DNA of 64,000 bases from Temnothorax longispinosus (GCF_030848805.1 NC_092358.1:12626433-12690432); one strand, 5' to 3'; positions 46,801 through 52,355 are shown, counted from the first letter of the stretch. The notes: generated by a model not told the origin, from the letters alone. Numbers and translations are program-made.

Positions 46801-49800
46801 CACGACCAAGCATTCGTGGGCCGTCAAAACGGCGACTCAGCTGGAGAAGCCGCGGTACGTTATCTTTGCGCTGCAGACCGGCCGCAAGAATATCATGTCT
46901 CAAAATGTTAGCGTATTCGATGATTGTAATTTGACCAACGTGAAACTTTATCTAAACTCCGAATTTTATCCGTACGATGACATGAATCTGGATTTTGGTA
47001 AAAATCGATACGCCGTTCTTTTCGATATGTATGCGCGTTTTCGTAAAACTTATTACGGATACGATTCCTTCGATACGCTTTGCAGCTTGTATACATTCCT
47101 GGTGGAAGGACCTTTTGTTGTCATCGATTGCTCGCGACAAAACGAATCTGTCAAGAGCGCCACCGTGGATGTGCGAATAGAATTTGATTGTAAAGAAAAT
47201 GTACCTGCAAATACTACCGCCTATTGTCTCATCTTGCATGATCGCGTAATCGAATACTGTCCGTTGTCGAACGTAGTGCGCAAACTCATGTAAATTGCAA
47301 TATCAGCAGATATTGCAATATAAGCAGATATTACAATATAAGAGACACTGATGTACCGCGATAAGATACAAATTGCTCCGTCGTTTCGTCATGATCGTAC
47401 CGACGTTTGTCGATCTGCAAGGATTCACCGTCGGGATGAAATTTGTCGTAAAGGAGGTGGCGGTTCTGAGAAACGGGACCGTTTTGGCGCATTACATTTT
47501 TACATGTCCTATGCCATGGAGTCTCCTCACAAAATCCGACAGATCATGCGCTTCCTGGTTGATTGCGAATCACCATGGACTACGATGGGAGGACGGAAAC
47601 GTGCCCTACAGCATGGCGAAACAATCTAATTACATCGGCCGTACTTGGAGAGGGCGACGAGACGTCGACTCTTGTGTACGTCAAGGGATGCCAGAAACGA
47701 GAATGGCTGGTGGATCTGCTTGAGAATAAAGCGAGAAAACATCTAAAAATTGAGACTTTGGATGCAGATTACGAAGATATCGAATCTTTAAATAATCTAG
47801 ATGTTACTAATACTGTAAGATGCGAAAAACATGTTAAGAATTGCGCATTACAAAATGTATTAAAAATATTTAACTGGTGGTCGCGACACCAGAAAAAATT
47901 ATGATTTTTTTTAAATAAACTATATATGTATATATAAATGTTTTATTTCTTTTTCCTACATACTTTGTGGTATAATATAGATGTTTTAGCTGTTCAAGAG
48001 CTGTTTTTAGTTGTTTGATGGCTCTTTTTAGCTGTTTCATAGCGGTTCAATAGCGATTCAATAGCATGCAGTTATACAGATCGCAGTTATACTGATAGCT
48101 GTTTTAGTTGTTTTATAGCTGTTCAAGAGCTGTTTGATAGCTGTTTTTAGCTGTTCAAGAGCTGTTTTTAGCTGTTTTTAGCTGTTCAAGAGCTGTTTTT
48201 AGCTGTTTTTTAGTTGTTTGATAGCTGTTCAAGAGCTGTTTGATAGCTGTTTTTAGCTGTTCAAGAGCTGTTTTTAGCTGTTTTTTAGTTGTTTTTAGTT
48301 GTTTGATGGCTGTTTTTAGCTGTTTTTAGCTGTTTCATAGCGGTTCAAGAGCTGTTTTAGTTGTCTGATAGCTGTTCAAGAGCTGTTTGATAGCAGTTTT
48401 ACAGATCAAATCACCGAAAGTCAAGGGCGCGATATCGTTTTCGAGAACATACGTGTCTCGCGGTGACTAGCTTCATTGCACACGTGCAAAACTGCACATC
48501 GCAGATTTTTCGGAAGGCGCAATTGTATGGATGCTGAGATGAAATTAGATATGATAAACAAACGATGTGACAATAGTGAAATGTAGAAGGATGAATTTGA
48601 AGGTACGCTCAGTAGTCGAGGACTGGAAGTAAAGGCCGGTTTTCACACGCAATGATTAGTGGCGCCAACTGACTGGCATTCATTGGCGCCAGAACCGACT
48701 AGCAAACTCACAAGTATTTACACAGTGATTGGCGTATACTATGGAAAATATTTAACATTTATTAAACACACAGTAAATGACAGCAAGGATATAACCTCCA
48801 AATTTGAGGTTATATGCTTTGGCCAATAACCGCCAGTAAACGCCACATTACTAGCGCCAGTTTGTATCAAGTGTTTACACTTGCATTTTTACTGGCGTTA
48901 GTCGACTGGCGCGGCCTGGCGCCACCAATCATTGCGTGTGAAAACCGGCCTTATGAGTCGGTTGGCATGCTTGATAGTGTTCGGACGTGTTTGTCTTGTC
49001 GAAAAATTTCAAGTGTCGTGACTGTTTGTACTGTCTGCACTGTGTGATTTTAACAGTAGCACCGTGTATTGCGCCTTTTGAGGCATACAACGTTCTGTAA
49101 AAATGGATTTCGAAGAATTACAGTTTGAAGGACATGAAATGGAAGTTGAAGCAAACGTTGAAGAAATGGAAGTGAATGACAATGGAAGTTGATGATGAAG
49201 CATTATTGTCGGACGATTCGTGTTATGATAGTGAAATGGCTGATGAGGATATTCCGGACGAAATTTTCAGAATGTTGAATCAAGCAGAAGTGAATATGTT
49301 ACACCCTCTGACAAAGATGTGTTGCATATACTTTTATTTTACTCCAGGACATATGAAGTTTTGTGCGTCATGCATTGTCAGAATACACGGATTGTTCTCG
49401 ATGTTATACGCTGTTCGCAGACATGACACATGTCCGTATATCCTCATAGATGGTCTCTTTTGTTCATCCTGTGGAGACCCATTATATCTGATTTCACCGT
49501 GTAATCTGTGTCCTATGTGTGTTTTTGTATAAATTTTAACTGTGTAAATAGCCTGTGTAAATAGCCTGCAGTATTTTAGTGTATACATATTATTGTGTAA
49601 ATTAAGAGACAATGGCCTGAATTCTGAAAGTGACTGACTCAAGAGTTAGGGATTTCTGGTTCAAATCCTGCGGTGGTAAGCAAATTTTCTATGTATAATA
49701 TAAATTTATTTAAACGCGATCGTGAGCGTGAACGCGAACGGGAGCGAGAGAGACCGCGCGAACGAGAAGACGCGCGCAACCGGGGGACGGGGGAGAGATA

Positions 49801-51403
49801 ACGCGAGCGGGAGCGTGCCGTCACGCGGACTCCGCGGCGCGGCGAAACGCGAACGCGGGTCCCCTCGCCCCGCGGCGCCGGAAAACGCGGACCCCCTCAC
49901 CCCGCGGCGCCGGAAAACGCGGACCCCCTCACCCCGCGGCGCCGGAAAACGCGGTTCCCCTCCCCCGCGGCGCCCGAAACACGCGGTTCCCCCCTCCCCC
50001 TCCCCCGCGGCGCCCGAAACATGCGGTTCCCCCCCTCCCCCTCCTCCGCGGCGCCCGAAACATGCGGTTCCCCCCTCCCCCTCCTCCGCGGCGCCCGAAA
50101 CATGCGGTTCCCCCCTCCCCTTCTCCCGCGACGCCCGAAACATGCGGTTCCCCCTTCCCCTTTCCCGCGGTCCCCCCCCACGGTTCCCCCCCGCGGTTCC
50201 CCCCTCATTGCCCCATGGCTTAGAACCGGCCTAGCTTACCTACTAATAACATTTCAATCCTGCCATCATCACTTCCTGAAAATGTTATACGCACACAACC
50301 TTCAACTTCTCCGATGCTTGTAATGTCAGAACCAACTTTAACAATACAAGGTATGTACAATAATCATAAAATAACAATATTTAGATTTCAATATAGATAT
50401 AATAATAAATGCATGTTATAATATTAAAATAAAATATTAGTAATAAAGCTAGAACACGAATTGGTAAAGTATTTCCTAATATAGTTTCTTTTCCTATAGG
50501 ATTGTATAAATTAGTGATTTTTATGATATTATATTTTCTTTAATCTATAACTATTGTATGATTTTTTTATTATATATATTTATGTTCCTTTGCACTATCA
50601 CAATTTATAGGTATCAACAATCCTCAAGCTTTTAATTCGATTGATTTGAATTCAATAACAACTTCTGGACTTTCACTTGCTACTGTTCCATCTTCACTTT
50701 CATACTCAAATTCTATAGATAAAGAAGGTAAATAATGAAGGAACTAAATTATATTATTTTTATTGTAAATGATTGGCAAACTGAATCAAACTTTTATTTT
50801 ATTAAAAATTAAAAAAATTTGAACACAAAATATAATAAAAGAAATTAATTGTGGCAGTTATTTTGGAGTTCCTAAGATATACATAAATATTATATTTATG
50901 AGTTTTATAAGTAAAATAATTTTTTTGTTTCAATTTTAGATGCCACTAAAGAGAGTTGGACAGACGCAGAAATACAGCTTTTACTTGAACAACGTCTTAG
51001 TATGAATGACAAGTTTGAAAACCCAAATAGCCGAAAGACACCATATTGGAATTTAATTGTTAAAGTTTTTATGTACAATCGGAATGTAAGTAAATTGAAA
51101 AGGACAGGCGAAAGTGCCATCACTTGGAAGTATTTCCATCAAATGTATGAAGTTTTTGCGGAGAAAAAGAGTGTAAATCCTCCGAAGGAATCCCTGGGTT
51201 CAACTTTTAAACCGGAAACACTTACCTTGAAGGATGACTCAGCTGGCACATATCAGGAAGAGACTCAAGTAGATATCCAAGAAAATATTTTACCAACAAA
51301 AAAAAGGACATTAAAAAAAGAGAAAATCCAATTTCAAGAAGAAATGTTACGACTTGTCGAGGAAAAGAAATCACAATCGTTACAATTAAAGAAAGAAATT
51401 TGA
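28887..51403 (+). CDS. Myb/SANT-like DNA-binding protein of the Harbinger element, split by a Polinton
   Basis: Exons are 28887-28971, 29170-29240 plus 50251-50350 (one exon interrupted by the Polinton), 50611-50727 and 50940-51403. Donors are GTAAGT, GTATGT and GTAAAT, and every phase fits. The summed coding length is 837 bases, 278 codons plus TGA. Residues 1-28 (MSYVIKVQNKEGEEQLLQID) are followed by Ser/Pro-rich linkers. The last exon opens with the trihelix-type Myb/SANT domain (ESWTDAEIQLLLEQRL, TPYWNLIVKVF, ITWKYFHQMYEVF) and ends in a Glu/Lys coiled coil. In Harbinger transposons this partner imports the transposase into the nucleus and binds the ends. The coding sequence looks undamaged apart from the insertion. 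Confidence 0.7.
29241..29985 (+). repeat. Polinton left terminal inverted repeat
   Basis: It begins AGTAGGTAAGC. The outer 600 bp is a GC-rich minisatellite of about 40-50-bp units with the core GGGGAACCGCATGTTTCGGG and a CGCCGCGG tail, passing inward into GGTCCGCGTTTTCCGGCGCC units. A unique inner part (GAGTCCGCGTGACG...TCGTTCGCGCGGTCTC) also matches the right repeat. Long frames across this DNA on both strands result from base composition. Confidence 0.8.
30149..31278 (-). CDS. Uncharacterised two-exon Polinton protein
   Basis: Exon 1 (31278-31127) starts MYKWSTWILERSREFD. Exon 2 (30722-30149) carries FDKPRYTPRILGRRFA, INAGPMSSVDILIGN, RIILLHATWVTFIE, and a helical C-terminal half with FELEHCVENVYFQLC and SIIDCELLAYALDTIV. 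Donor A|GTATGT and acceptor TTTTTTCAG join in phase, giving 241 codons plus stop with no disruption. The 404-bp intron holds a 332-bp Helitron and would otherwise be about 72 bp. The gene lies between the left terminal repeat and DNA polymerase and is transcribed outward. I do not recognise a domain. The Met at 31278 was chosen because the open frame upstream runs through tandem repeats. Confidence 0.6.
30740..31071 (+). mobile_element. Non-autonomous Helitron in a Polinton intron
   Basis: The 332-bp element starts TCTTTATATATAAAAC (host A before it). It ends with a GC-rich hairpin (CCGGGGCGAAGCCCGG, 31043-31058) 9 bases before CTAG, with host T next. A|TC...CTAG|T is the Helitron signature and there is no target duplication. 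The body has the AAAGTAGGGGTAGAATTTCCC unit also seen at the window start, then a long GGA-rich tract. Confidence 0.85.
31290..31835. repeat. Degenerate tandem repeat upstream of DNA polymerase
   Basis: Three partial copies of a unit containing TCATCGAACACGTGCAAAACTGCAAAT and GCGCCGATGTACGGCTGC occur at about 31455, 31555 and 31670. The segment 31611-31830 recurs in the same orientation at about 48400-48632 near the right end of the Polinton. It lies between two divergent genes, so it may include their promoters. Confidence 0.55.
31840..31998 (+). CDS. 52-residue ORF in frame upstream of DNA polymerase
   Basis: ATG to TAA, starting MALARGSCNNREQELLKQS and ending EEQSRIKRPR. Charged, with a helical FAAWEQRCDEFIESLEEQ stretch. 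It is in the same frame as the polymerase N-terminal frame, which resumes directly after the TAA without a Met. The likeliest reading is that it is the polymerase N-terminus cut off by a nonsense codon. The alternative is a separate short leader protein. Confidence 0.4.
   Translation: MALARGSCNNREQELLKQSTLLNSREDFAAWEQRCDEFIESLEEQSRIKRPR
33378..33528. mobile_element. Near-perfect palindromic MITE, TTA duplication
   Basis: AGGCCTATCTACATAAGACG... on the left is mirrored almost base for base on the right, with arms of about 70 bp and a 9-10-bp loop. TTA flanks both ends (33375-33377 and 33529-33531). The 3-bp TTA duplication fits a PIF/Harbinger-derived MITE. Confidence 0.75.
33578..33974. repeat. 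Imperfect inverted repeat with tRNA-like core
   Basis: Arms around TTTGTTTCTTAAGATG (33680) and CATCTTAAGAAACAAA (33885) extend outward with gaps to CATTCACCCGACA / TGTCGGGTGAAT. Between them, at about 33778-33825, is GAGGTCCCGAGTTCGAATCCC, which has the GTTCGAATCCC B box of a tRNA gene. I do not see a full cloverleaf. Confidence 0.4.
36786..37078 (+). repeat. Direct repeat, copy 1: polymerase 3' end plus downstream DNA
   Basis: The last 37 codons of polymerase (from SRDTVVSRAKYTR) and about 180 bp beyond it are repeated at 38485-38790, with poly-G and small indel differences. The foldback element lies between the copies. Confidence 0.75.
37079..37241. other. Short non-coding interval
   Basis: No gene is recognised. 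It ends in TATATAATATATATTGA just before the foldback element. Nearby TATATATGAA also separates the two 84-bp terminal units. Confidence 0.3.
37242..38484. mobile_element. Foldback element built of 90-bp repeats
   Basis: The left end holds two direct copies of an 84-bp unit (GTCAACGGAAAAGAAGG...CAAGCTTGA at 37242 and 37337). Its inner half, CCGCTAGGGAATTTTTAAGTC to CAAGCTTGAATTCGATG, reappears inverted at the right end (38437-38484). Between them the left arm is a tandem array of 90-bp units in a 180-bp higher-order pattern (37420-38100). The right arm (38110-38455) is an inverted, diverged array of the same unit. No transposase is visible. Confidence 0.7.
37404..38090 (-). CDS. Repeat ORF of 30-residue units in the foldback element
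   Basis: 228 codons made of about 7.5 repeats of a 30-residue unit, of which DLVIGNLGHVDIEF and HVDTENYGAHYV are the two halves. It ends KLDS before TAA. The frame stays open because the unit is 90 bp. The opposite arm has a plus-strand counterpart (38216-38455) that keeps the same residues and also ends KLDS. No homologous protein family comes to mind. It may be non-functional, but the matching frame in both arms is notable. Confidence 0.3.
   Translation of the reverse strand: MDLVINNLRHLDINFKILMHVDTDTGAHYVDLVIGNLGHLDIEFNVRLHLDTENYEAHYLDLVIGNLGHVDIEFKVLIHVDTENYGAHYVDLVIGNLGHVDIEFNVRLHLDTENYEAHYLDPVIGNLGHVDIEFKVLIHVDTENYGAHYVDLVIGNLGHVDIEFNVRLHMDTENYEAHYLDPVIGNLGHVDIEFKVLIHVDTENYEAHYLDLVIDNLGYLDIEFKLDS
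38485..38790 (+). repeat. Direct repeat, copy 2 of polymerase 3' end
   Basis: It begins ATCAAGAGACACGGTAGTG and encodes the same polymerase C-terminus with two substitutions visible (S to F and R to Q), ending in TAA. A longer poly-G run (38654-38666) follows, then the shared CGCTCCGTGCCCTACGAGCGG segment. Confidence 0.75.
38795..39090. repeat. Tandem duplication, about 160 bp
   Basis: CAAAAAGGCGTGATATC...GTACAAAATTACC and CGCCAAGTACACGCATAGTAG occur twice (about 38803 and 38963), each followed by TTGTTACCTC and A-rich DNA. The second copy runs into the large inverted repeat. Confidence 0.6.
39063..40541. mobile_element. Large foldback, arms of about 710 bp
   Basis: Arms 39063-39778 and 39829-40541 are inverted copies with only scattered differences. 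Each encodes the same 90-codon frame (plus at 39236-39508, minus at 40088-40360), which differs at one residue and looks like chance coding. The ~50-bp spacer contains CACACCCACTCGCTCGCACA. Repeated motifs in each arm are CTCGAAAAAACCTAAG and GGTAGTATTATACCTC. It sits between the polymerase side and the integrase side of the Polinton. It could be a separate foldback transposon or the scar of an inverted duplication. Confidence 0.7.
40666..41622 (-). CDS. Polinton integrase with C-terminal chromodomain
   Basis: 318 codons, intact. Residues 40-190 form a retroviral-type (rve) integrase core with catalytic D in LWQADVV, D in QTDKGKEFYN and E in VVERFNRTLKNGM. The linker has the SH3-like FKVGDSVRVSKFKTIFETGY. 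Residues 280-318 form a chromodomain (YLVEKVLRKRGDEVYVKWLGF...SWI), which may steer insertion towards histone marks. Integrase joins the element ends to target DNA with 6-bp staggering, consistent with the AATAAC duplication. It is first in a minus-strand row with the fibre-like and DUF8207-like genes. The spacing to the fibre-like gene is only 30 bp. Confidence 0.88.
   Translation of the reverse strand: MRVIVMAGKKQSTEKRRLVEELHAPARRNFSRRRVIVRGYDDLWQADVVKMRPYTRFNRGYHYILTVIDVLSKHAWAVPLKAKSGPEVTAAIAKIIRDGGRCPKNLQTDKGKEFYNANVQKLLKKHNINHYSTYSVMKASVVERFNRTLKNGMWKMFTRNGNYKWIDSLPGLVSDYNARKHRTIGMRPIDVTPAIADKLLTTVYSHVKIAAPARFKVGDSVRVSKFKTIFETGYTPNWTTEVFRIVKVQKTNPVTYLLEDSCGKPVAGGFYEYELHRVANPDVYLVEKVLRKRGDEVYVKWLGFDNSHNSWIHKNNVL
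41653..41988 (-). CDS. Fibre-like coiled-coil Polinton protein
   Basis: 111 codons starting MPINKFGISLGRGGAEPYYQW. It contains FDAKSRKIRRIAPPVDDGDAANKRYV, the best-preserved form of the D...AANKRYV motif that recurs in fibre and tail-spike shafts, followed by a C-terminal coiled coil (ILKDRQDEMERKMAAFQNNV). The second copy is at 27573-27908. Its position between integrase and the DUF8207-like gene is the same in both copies. A structural role in the particle is an inference. Confidence 0.55.
   Translation of the reverse strand: MPINKFGISLGRGGAEPYYQWRGLIRNYVRDNALCMVATDFDAKSRKIRRIAPPVDDGDAANKRYVQQSMQILKDRQDEMERKMAAFQNNVQTTLNELQKMIQDVIANHRE
42024..43122 (-). CDS. DUF8207-like Polinton protein
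   Basis: The main open frame is 42024-43016 (330 codons from MSKIENETAWEDEEP). A better start may be the ATG at 43122 (MDSSEEIRERERIAN...), which needs a one-base frame change near 43072. A basic Ser/Pro linker (residues 10-90) is followed by the domain with MMLGNKRFEV, IIIDGIRYNGTRGLFELIF, YKSILLMTSAHKRN and GYKYTHIIGPLI. Two KKAGKGIPRAMT-type repeats are joined by a KIDHIIASSIS segment, and the C-terminal helix is GLIIN. The function is unknown. It is a regular member of insect Polintons and lies beside integrase and ATPase. Confidence 0.65.
43161..43877 (-). pseudogene. FtsK/HerA-type genome-packaging ATPase, one nonsense codon
   Basis: The frame starts MWRGGKMRFVRQSR. Walker A is GPSNCGKT near residue 50 (about 43705-43735), and Walker B is SIFIFDDVAC near residue 120. 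The arginine-finger region falls in the C-terminal part, which ends near 43161. A TAG at 43419-43421 interrupts an otherwise continuous frame, and family members normally have Gln there (a single C to T change). The enzyme pumps DNA into the capsid. It is divergently transcribed from the small gene at 43951 across a 73-bp gap. Confidence 0.8.
43878..43950. promoter_or_regulatory. Divergent promoter region
   Basis: The 73-bp interval separates the minus-strand ATPase block from the plus-strand morphogenesis block. It contains CTATTTATAGAG, a TATA-like sequence in both orientations, about 40 bp before the plus-strand start codon. Confidence 0.35.
43951..44214 (+). CDS. Small uncharacterised Polinton protein
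   Basis: 87 codons, MFLFVSDNSDIYDLTAEQLKYIPKV. Residues 15-60 are predicted helical, and the C-terminus is Cys/Arg-rich (LIKNCGECRRR). It overlaps the phospholipase-like gene by 16 bases in another frame. Its place as the first gene of the plus-strand block suggests co-expression with the capsid genes. I do not recognise a family. Confidence 0.5.
   Translation: MFLFVSDNSDIYDLTAEQLKYIPKVILLRQFYNHIDYLWDKLPEHIKADSEVQQYRRCLIHYNLPCQQTHIDDPPLLIKNCGECRRR
44199..44885 (+). CDS. Phospholipase A2-like (parvovirus VP1-type) Polinton protein
   Basis: I chose ATG 44199 (MPPKIGRGLLNRAM). Residues 20-65 carry the calcium loop and active site of the VP1/Polinton phospholipase A2 fold: IPGYQFCGPETRLETRLARGD and the catalytic dyad DAACREHDIAYS. 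A Lys-rich nuclear-localisation-like stretch (KTKKKKKTKR) follows. Then comes a Gly/Leu-rich hydrophobic segment (PILPLLGVLGSLVGGAAGVA), a helix, and GHGLYLAPYKRGRG. Such domains breach endosomal membranes during entry of related viruses. After an A10 run the frame diverges from the protease frame, with which related elements seem to be fused. Confidence 0.65.
   Translation: MPPKIGRGLLNRAMNALPIELHIPGYQFCGPETRLETRLARGDRGINPLDAACREHDIAYSRSNDLAERHVADNILAAEARKRVTANDSTLGERAAATAVWAAMKAKTKLGMGLKTKKKKKTKRILPVAKRGGILPILPLLGVLGSLVGGAAGVAKAVNDNKAARRQLEEMQRHNRAMEGHGLYLAPYKRGRGVSRKKKRRRDAKNPQGCNYQCTTATIGKTYAHSIF
44786..44795 (+). other. A10 run at the phospholipase/protease frame junction
   Basis: Ten consecutive A residues sit where the phospholipase-like frame and the protease frame overlap. 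Moving one frame here continues directly into the protease. It may be a mutation, an assembly indel or a slippage site. Confidence 0.5.
44787..45201 (+). CDS. Adenovirus-type cysteine protease of the Polinton
   Basis: From the A-run the frame reads into NVQLQQLAKRMRIPYFRGIF and then the peptidase core. Catalytic His is in GPDTHWVAYAKRG, the Asp is in AIYFDSFGNL, and the oxyanion Gln and nucleophile Cys are in YDQSNCGQLCLRFL. The proteins of this C5/Ulp1-like family process capsid precursors during maturation. The open frame extends back to 44674, but the upstream part is the shadow of the phospholipase-like gene. No separate Met precedes the conserved block except the one inside LAKRMRIP, which argues for fusion or frameshifting. 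Confidence 0.75.
45227..45954 (+). pseudogene. Minor capsid (penton-like) protein, 3' frameshift
   Basis: Starts MSLRFTLTGKSSILAVSYFP. Beta-strand-rich, with YKLGLTDFETYHTIPNV, IPEGSYELRDIDMYLKRAL and IGSLLGFSANRVL. These are features of the single-jelly-roll minor capsid protein that sits at the vertices in Polintons. The frame ends at 45862 but the expected C-terminus, ISDLTLRVVDQDGRLIDFRGE, continues in another frame to TAA 45952-45954. A one-base change therefore lies near 45818. An alternative upstream start in frame exists at 45164, but the Met at 45227 fits the family. Confidence 0.65.
45961..46095 (+). CDS. 44-residue basic protein between minor and major capsid genes
   Basis: ATG to TAA, starting MLVLNEAEQVQQTRNKK. 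It has a basic RSPKKK centre and ends FLKSLGFVVRNG. It begins 6 bp after the minor capsid frame and its stop overlaps the major capsid start (ATGGCTAA, 8-base overlap), which suggests tight packing rather than chance. The family is not identified, and a small basic core or cement peptide is conceivable. Confidence 0.45.
   Translation: MLVLNEAEQVQQTRNKKTIRSPKKKLTASNIEFLKSLGFVVRNG
46088..47293 (+). CDS. Polinton major capsid protein (double jelly-roll)
   Basis: 401 codons, intact, MANILNIGCEPIFDDSVVKIE. Beta-rich throughout. Conserved blocks are THTYNPYANTTFGHNDEIRIP, FMFDEIRYELNGVEID, a FCVPLKLLLGFCEDYKRV turn at the middle linker, WRMPHVTLNEVNKL, KPRYVIFALQTGR, and the end FVVIDCSRQNESVKSATVDVRIEF. 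This matches the hexon-like capsid protein of insect Polintons, which forms the trimeric tiles of the icosahedral shell. It follows the minor capsid and the 44-residue gene on the same strand. The assignment is from recognised conserved blocks, not from a structure comparison. Confidence 0.75.
   Translation: MANILNIGCEPIFDDSVVKIETHTYNPYANTTFGHNDEIRIPIQQQDLYTLPCESFLYVEGRLVIKRKNDESVTTLANNCVAFMFDEIRYELNGVEIDRNRNVGITSTIKNYVSLSYNDSQLMRNAECWDVTSSIPEGYFNFCVPLKLLLGFCEDYKRVVLNARHELILIRARSDNNCIVGNPATEPEIELFKIQWRMPHVTLNEVNKLSMLRALESGRYLSVSFRSWDLYEYPMLQSTTKHSWAVKTATQLEKPRYVIFALQTGRKNIMSQNVSVFDDCNLTNVKLYLNSEFYPYDDMNLDFGKNRYAVLFDMYARFRKTYYGYDSFDTLCSLYTFLVEGPFVVIDCSRQNESVKSATVDVRIEFDCKENVPANTTAYCLILHDRVIEYCPLSNVVRKLM
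47391..47904 (+). pseudogene. Exonuclease-like (RNase H-fold?) Polinton protein, frameshifted
   Basis: The Met at 47391 opens MIVPTFVDLQGFTVGMKFVVKEVAVL, a beta-alpha start with an Asp as in DEDD nucleases. HYIFTCPMPW and HHGLRWEDGNVPYSMA follow. Near 47618 the frame shifts by one and continues with LVYVKGCQKREWLVDLL, DADYEDIESLNNL and a C/H block (RCEKHVKNCALQNVLKIFNWW). I recognise the same protein as common in ant Polinton copies. The exonuclease fold is an inference from spaced acidic residues. It lies downstream of the major capsid gene. Confidence 0.45.
47976..48398. repeat. AGCTGTTCAAGAGCTGTTTTT satellite
   Basis: About 20 variable tandem units of AGCTGTTCAAG and AGCTGTTTTT. The array has no unique spacers, so it is not CRISPR-like. 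It separates the last plus-strand Polinton gene from the right-end region. Confidence 0.75.
48399..48632. repeat. Copy of the segment found upstream of polymerase
   Basis: ACAGATCAAATCACCGAAAGTCAA... to GAGGACTGGAAGT matches 31611-31830 in the same orientation with scattered changes, including GCTGAGATGAAATTAGATATGAT. It is an internal direct repeat of the Polinton, about 17 kb apart. Confidence 0.65.
48633..48951. mobile_element. MITE in the Polinton right end
   Basis: AGGCCGGTTTTCACACGCAATG at the left is mirrored by CATTGCGTGTGAAAACCGGCCT at the right. Inner GGCGCCA motifs are repeated in both orientations. Flanks are TAA and TAT. It resembles Harbinger-type MITEs in its AGGCC start but the duplication is imperfect. 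Confidence 0.6.
49102..49532 (+). CDS. Acidic Cys-rich protein near the Polinton right end
   Basis: A first frame from 49102 (MDFEELQFEGHEMEVEANVEEM) ends at 49188. An overlapping frame from 49176 (MTMEVDDEALLSDDSCYDSE) runs 118 codons to TAA. If both parts belong together, a frameshift has split an acidic N-terminus. The C-terminal 70 residues contain FCASC, TCPYI, FCSSCGDPL and PCNLCPMC, which looks like two zinc-binding clusters. No known domain is recognised. It lies just inside the right terminal repeat, where Polintons often carry lineage-specific genes. Confidence 0.5.
49625..49680 (+). other. tRNA-like B-box segment
   Basis: GATTTCTGGTTCAAATCCTGCGGTGG contains GGTTCAAATCC, a good RNA polymerase III B box. 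No complete tRNA fold is visible. A comparable segment lies in the polymerase intron near 33800. Confidence 0.25.
49711..50244 (-). repeat. Polinton right terminal inverted repeat
   Basis: Inverted copy of the left repeat, ending CTAGCTTACCTACT before AATAAC. It holds fewer minisatellite units than the left repeat (535 versus about 745 bp), so the two arms have changed length independently. Confidence 0.8.
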
Positions 51404-52355
51404 GAAGATAAAAAAAAATTGCAACAGACAAAATTGAAGCAATAAACAATCTTGTTACTGTCCTGAAAGATTTACAACAAAATCGCACTACATAATATAA
51501 ATGCCATAAACATTTTAAAAACTTTCATAATATTTTACATGCCAAAGACGTCGATATATTAAAAACTTAAATATGTTGATTTGTTACGTGCGTCGTTACT
51601 TTTTTTTATTACTTTTCTTTCACTTTAGAAAAGTTTTATGATCAATATCCTGATCTCACAGATAAAGTTTTCGTATTTTTTGTTCTTAGATGCCTTAGAT
51701 GCCTTTTATGCGGGGTCGACAATAGCAGTCTTAAAGTCATACGTCGTAGAAATTGACCAATTACAATCGATTATTCTTCTGAACTTCAACTGTGATTAGT
51801 AAATTTCTACGACGTACGACTTTAAGACTGCTATTGTAGACCCCGCATTAATGCTTATGTTTTTTAAAGTTAAGTATGATCTCACTAGATAAAGTTGGAT
51901 TTTTTGTTTGATCTCAGATGTCTTGTTTTAATATTTACATTTTTTGTCATTAAGTCAAATATGATCTAGATACAATTTATTTTTTTGTTCTTAAATGTTT
52001 CAATACAATACTAACGTTTTTTTGTATATTATAAAATGTTATCCAAATATACCACATTCAAAATCGGGGCATAAAGACTTCGTATATGACTTTTGATATA
52101 ATGTCCAAAAGATATCGTAATGACATTTTATGTTCTGATTTAGGACGTGGTGTTGTTTGGGGGTATGTTCTTATAATATTAAGACATCTTTATATTTTAT
52201 GTTAAGAGATTCGTACTTATGACTGTTAAATATGTTGTCATATATTGAAAATATATATACTAATGTATTTTGTTGAAAATACTTCACTTTATTGACAATA
52301 CTTGTAATGTACCTGTTACATACTTACGAAATGTTATAATATTAATAAATATAAT
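51404..52355. other. Interval between the convergent Harbinger genes
   Basis: AT-rich and without coding sequence apart from a MITE (51708-51848). It is the region where the Myb-like and transposase transcripts should terminate. Confidence 0.4.
51708..51848. mobile_element. 141-bp MITE
   Basis: ATGCGGGGTCGACAATAGCAG and the inverted CTGCTATTGTAGACCCCGCAT form terminal repeats of about 50 bp (continuing through TCTTAAAGTC and TACGTCGTAGAAATT) around a short centre. The target duplication is unclear. Confidence 0.65.

Larger units (their letters stand above)
29241..50244. mobile_element. Maverick/Polinton, 21,004 bp, with 6-bp target duplication
   Basis: The element starts AGTAGGTAAGCTAGGCCGG and ends with the inverted CCGGCCTAGCTTACCTACT. 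It is flanked on both sides by AATAAC (29235-29240 and 50245-50250). AG...CT termini, a 6-bp duplication, long inverted repeats and a gene set of polymerase B, integrase, ATPase, protease and capsid proteins are diagnostic of Maverick/Polinton. Several core genes are frameshifted or stopped, and five or more smaller elements have inserted into it, so it is an old copy that cannot move on its own. Confidence 0.93.

Noticed and set aside
47976..48398. Regularly spaced repeats resembling a CRISPR array
   Set aside because: Units are directly adjacent and variable with no unique spacers, in a eukaryotic transposon.
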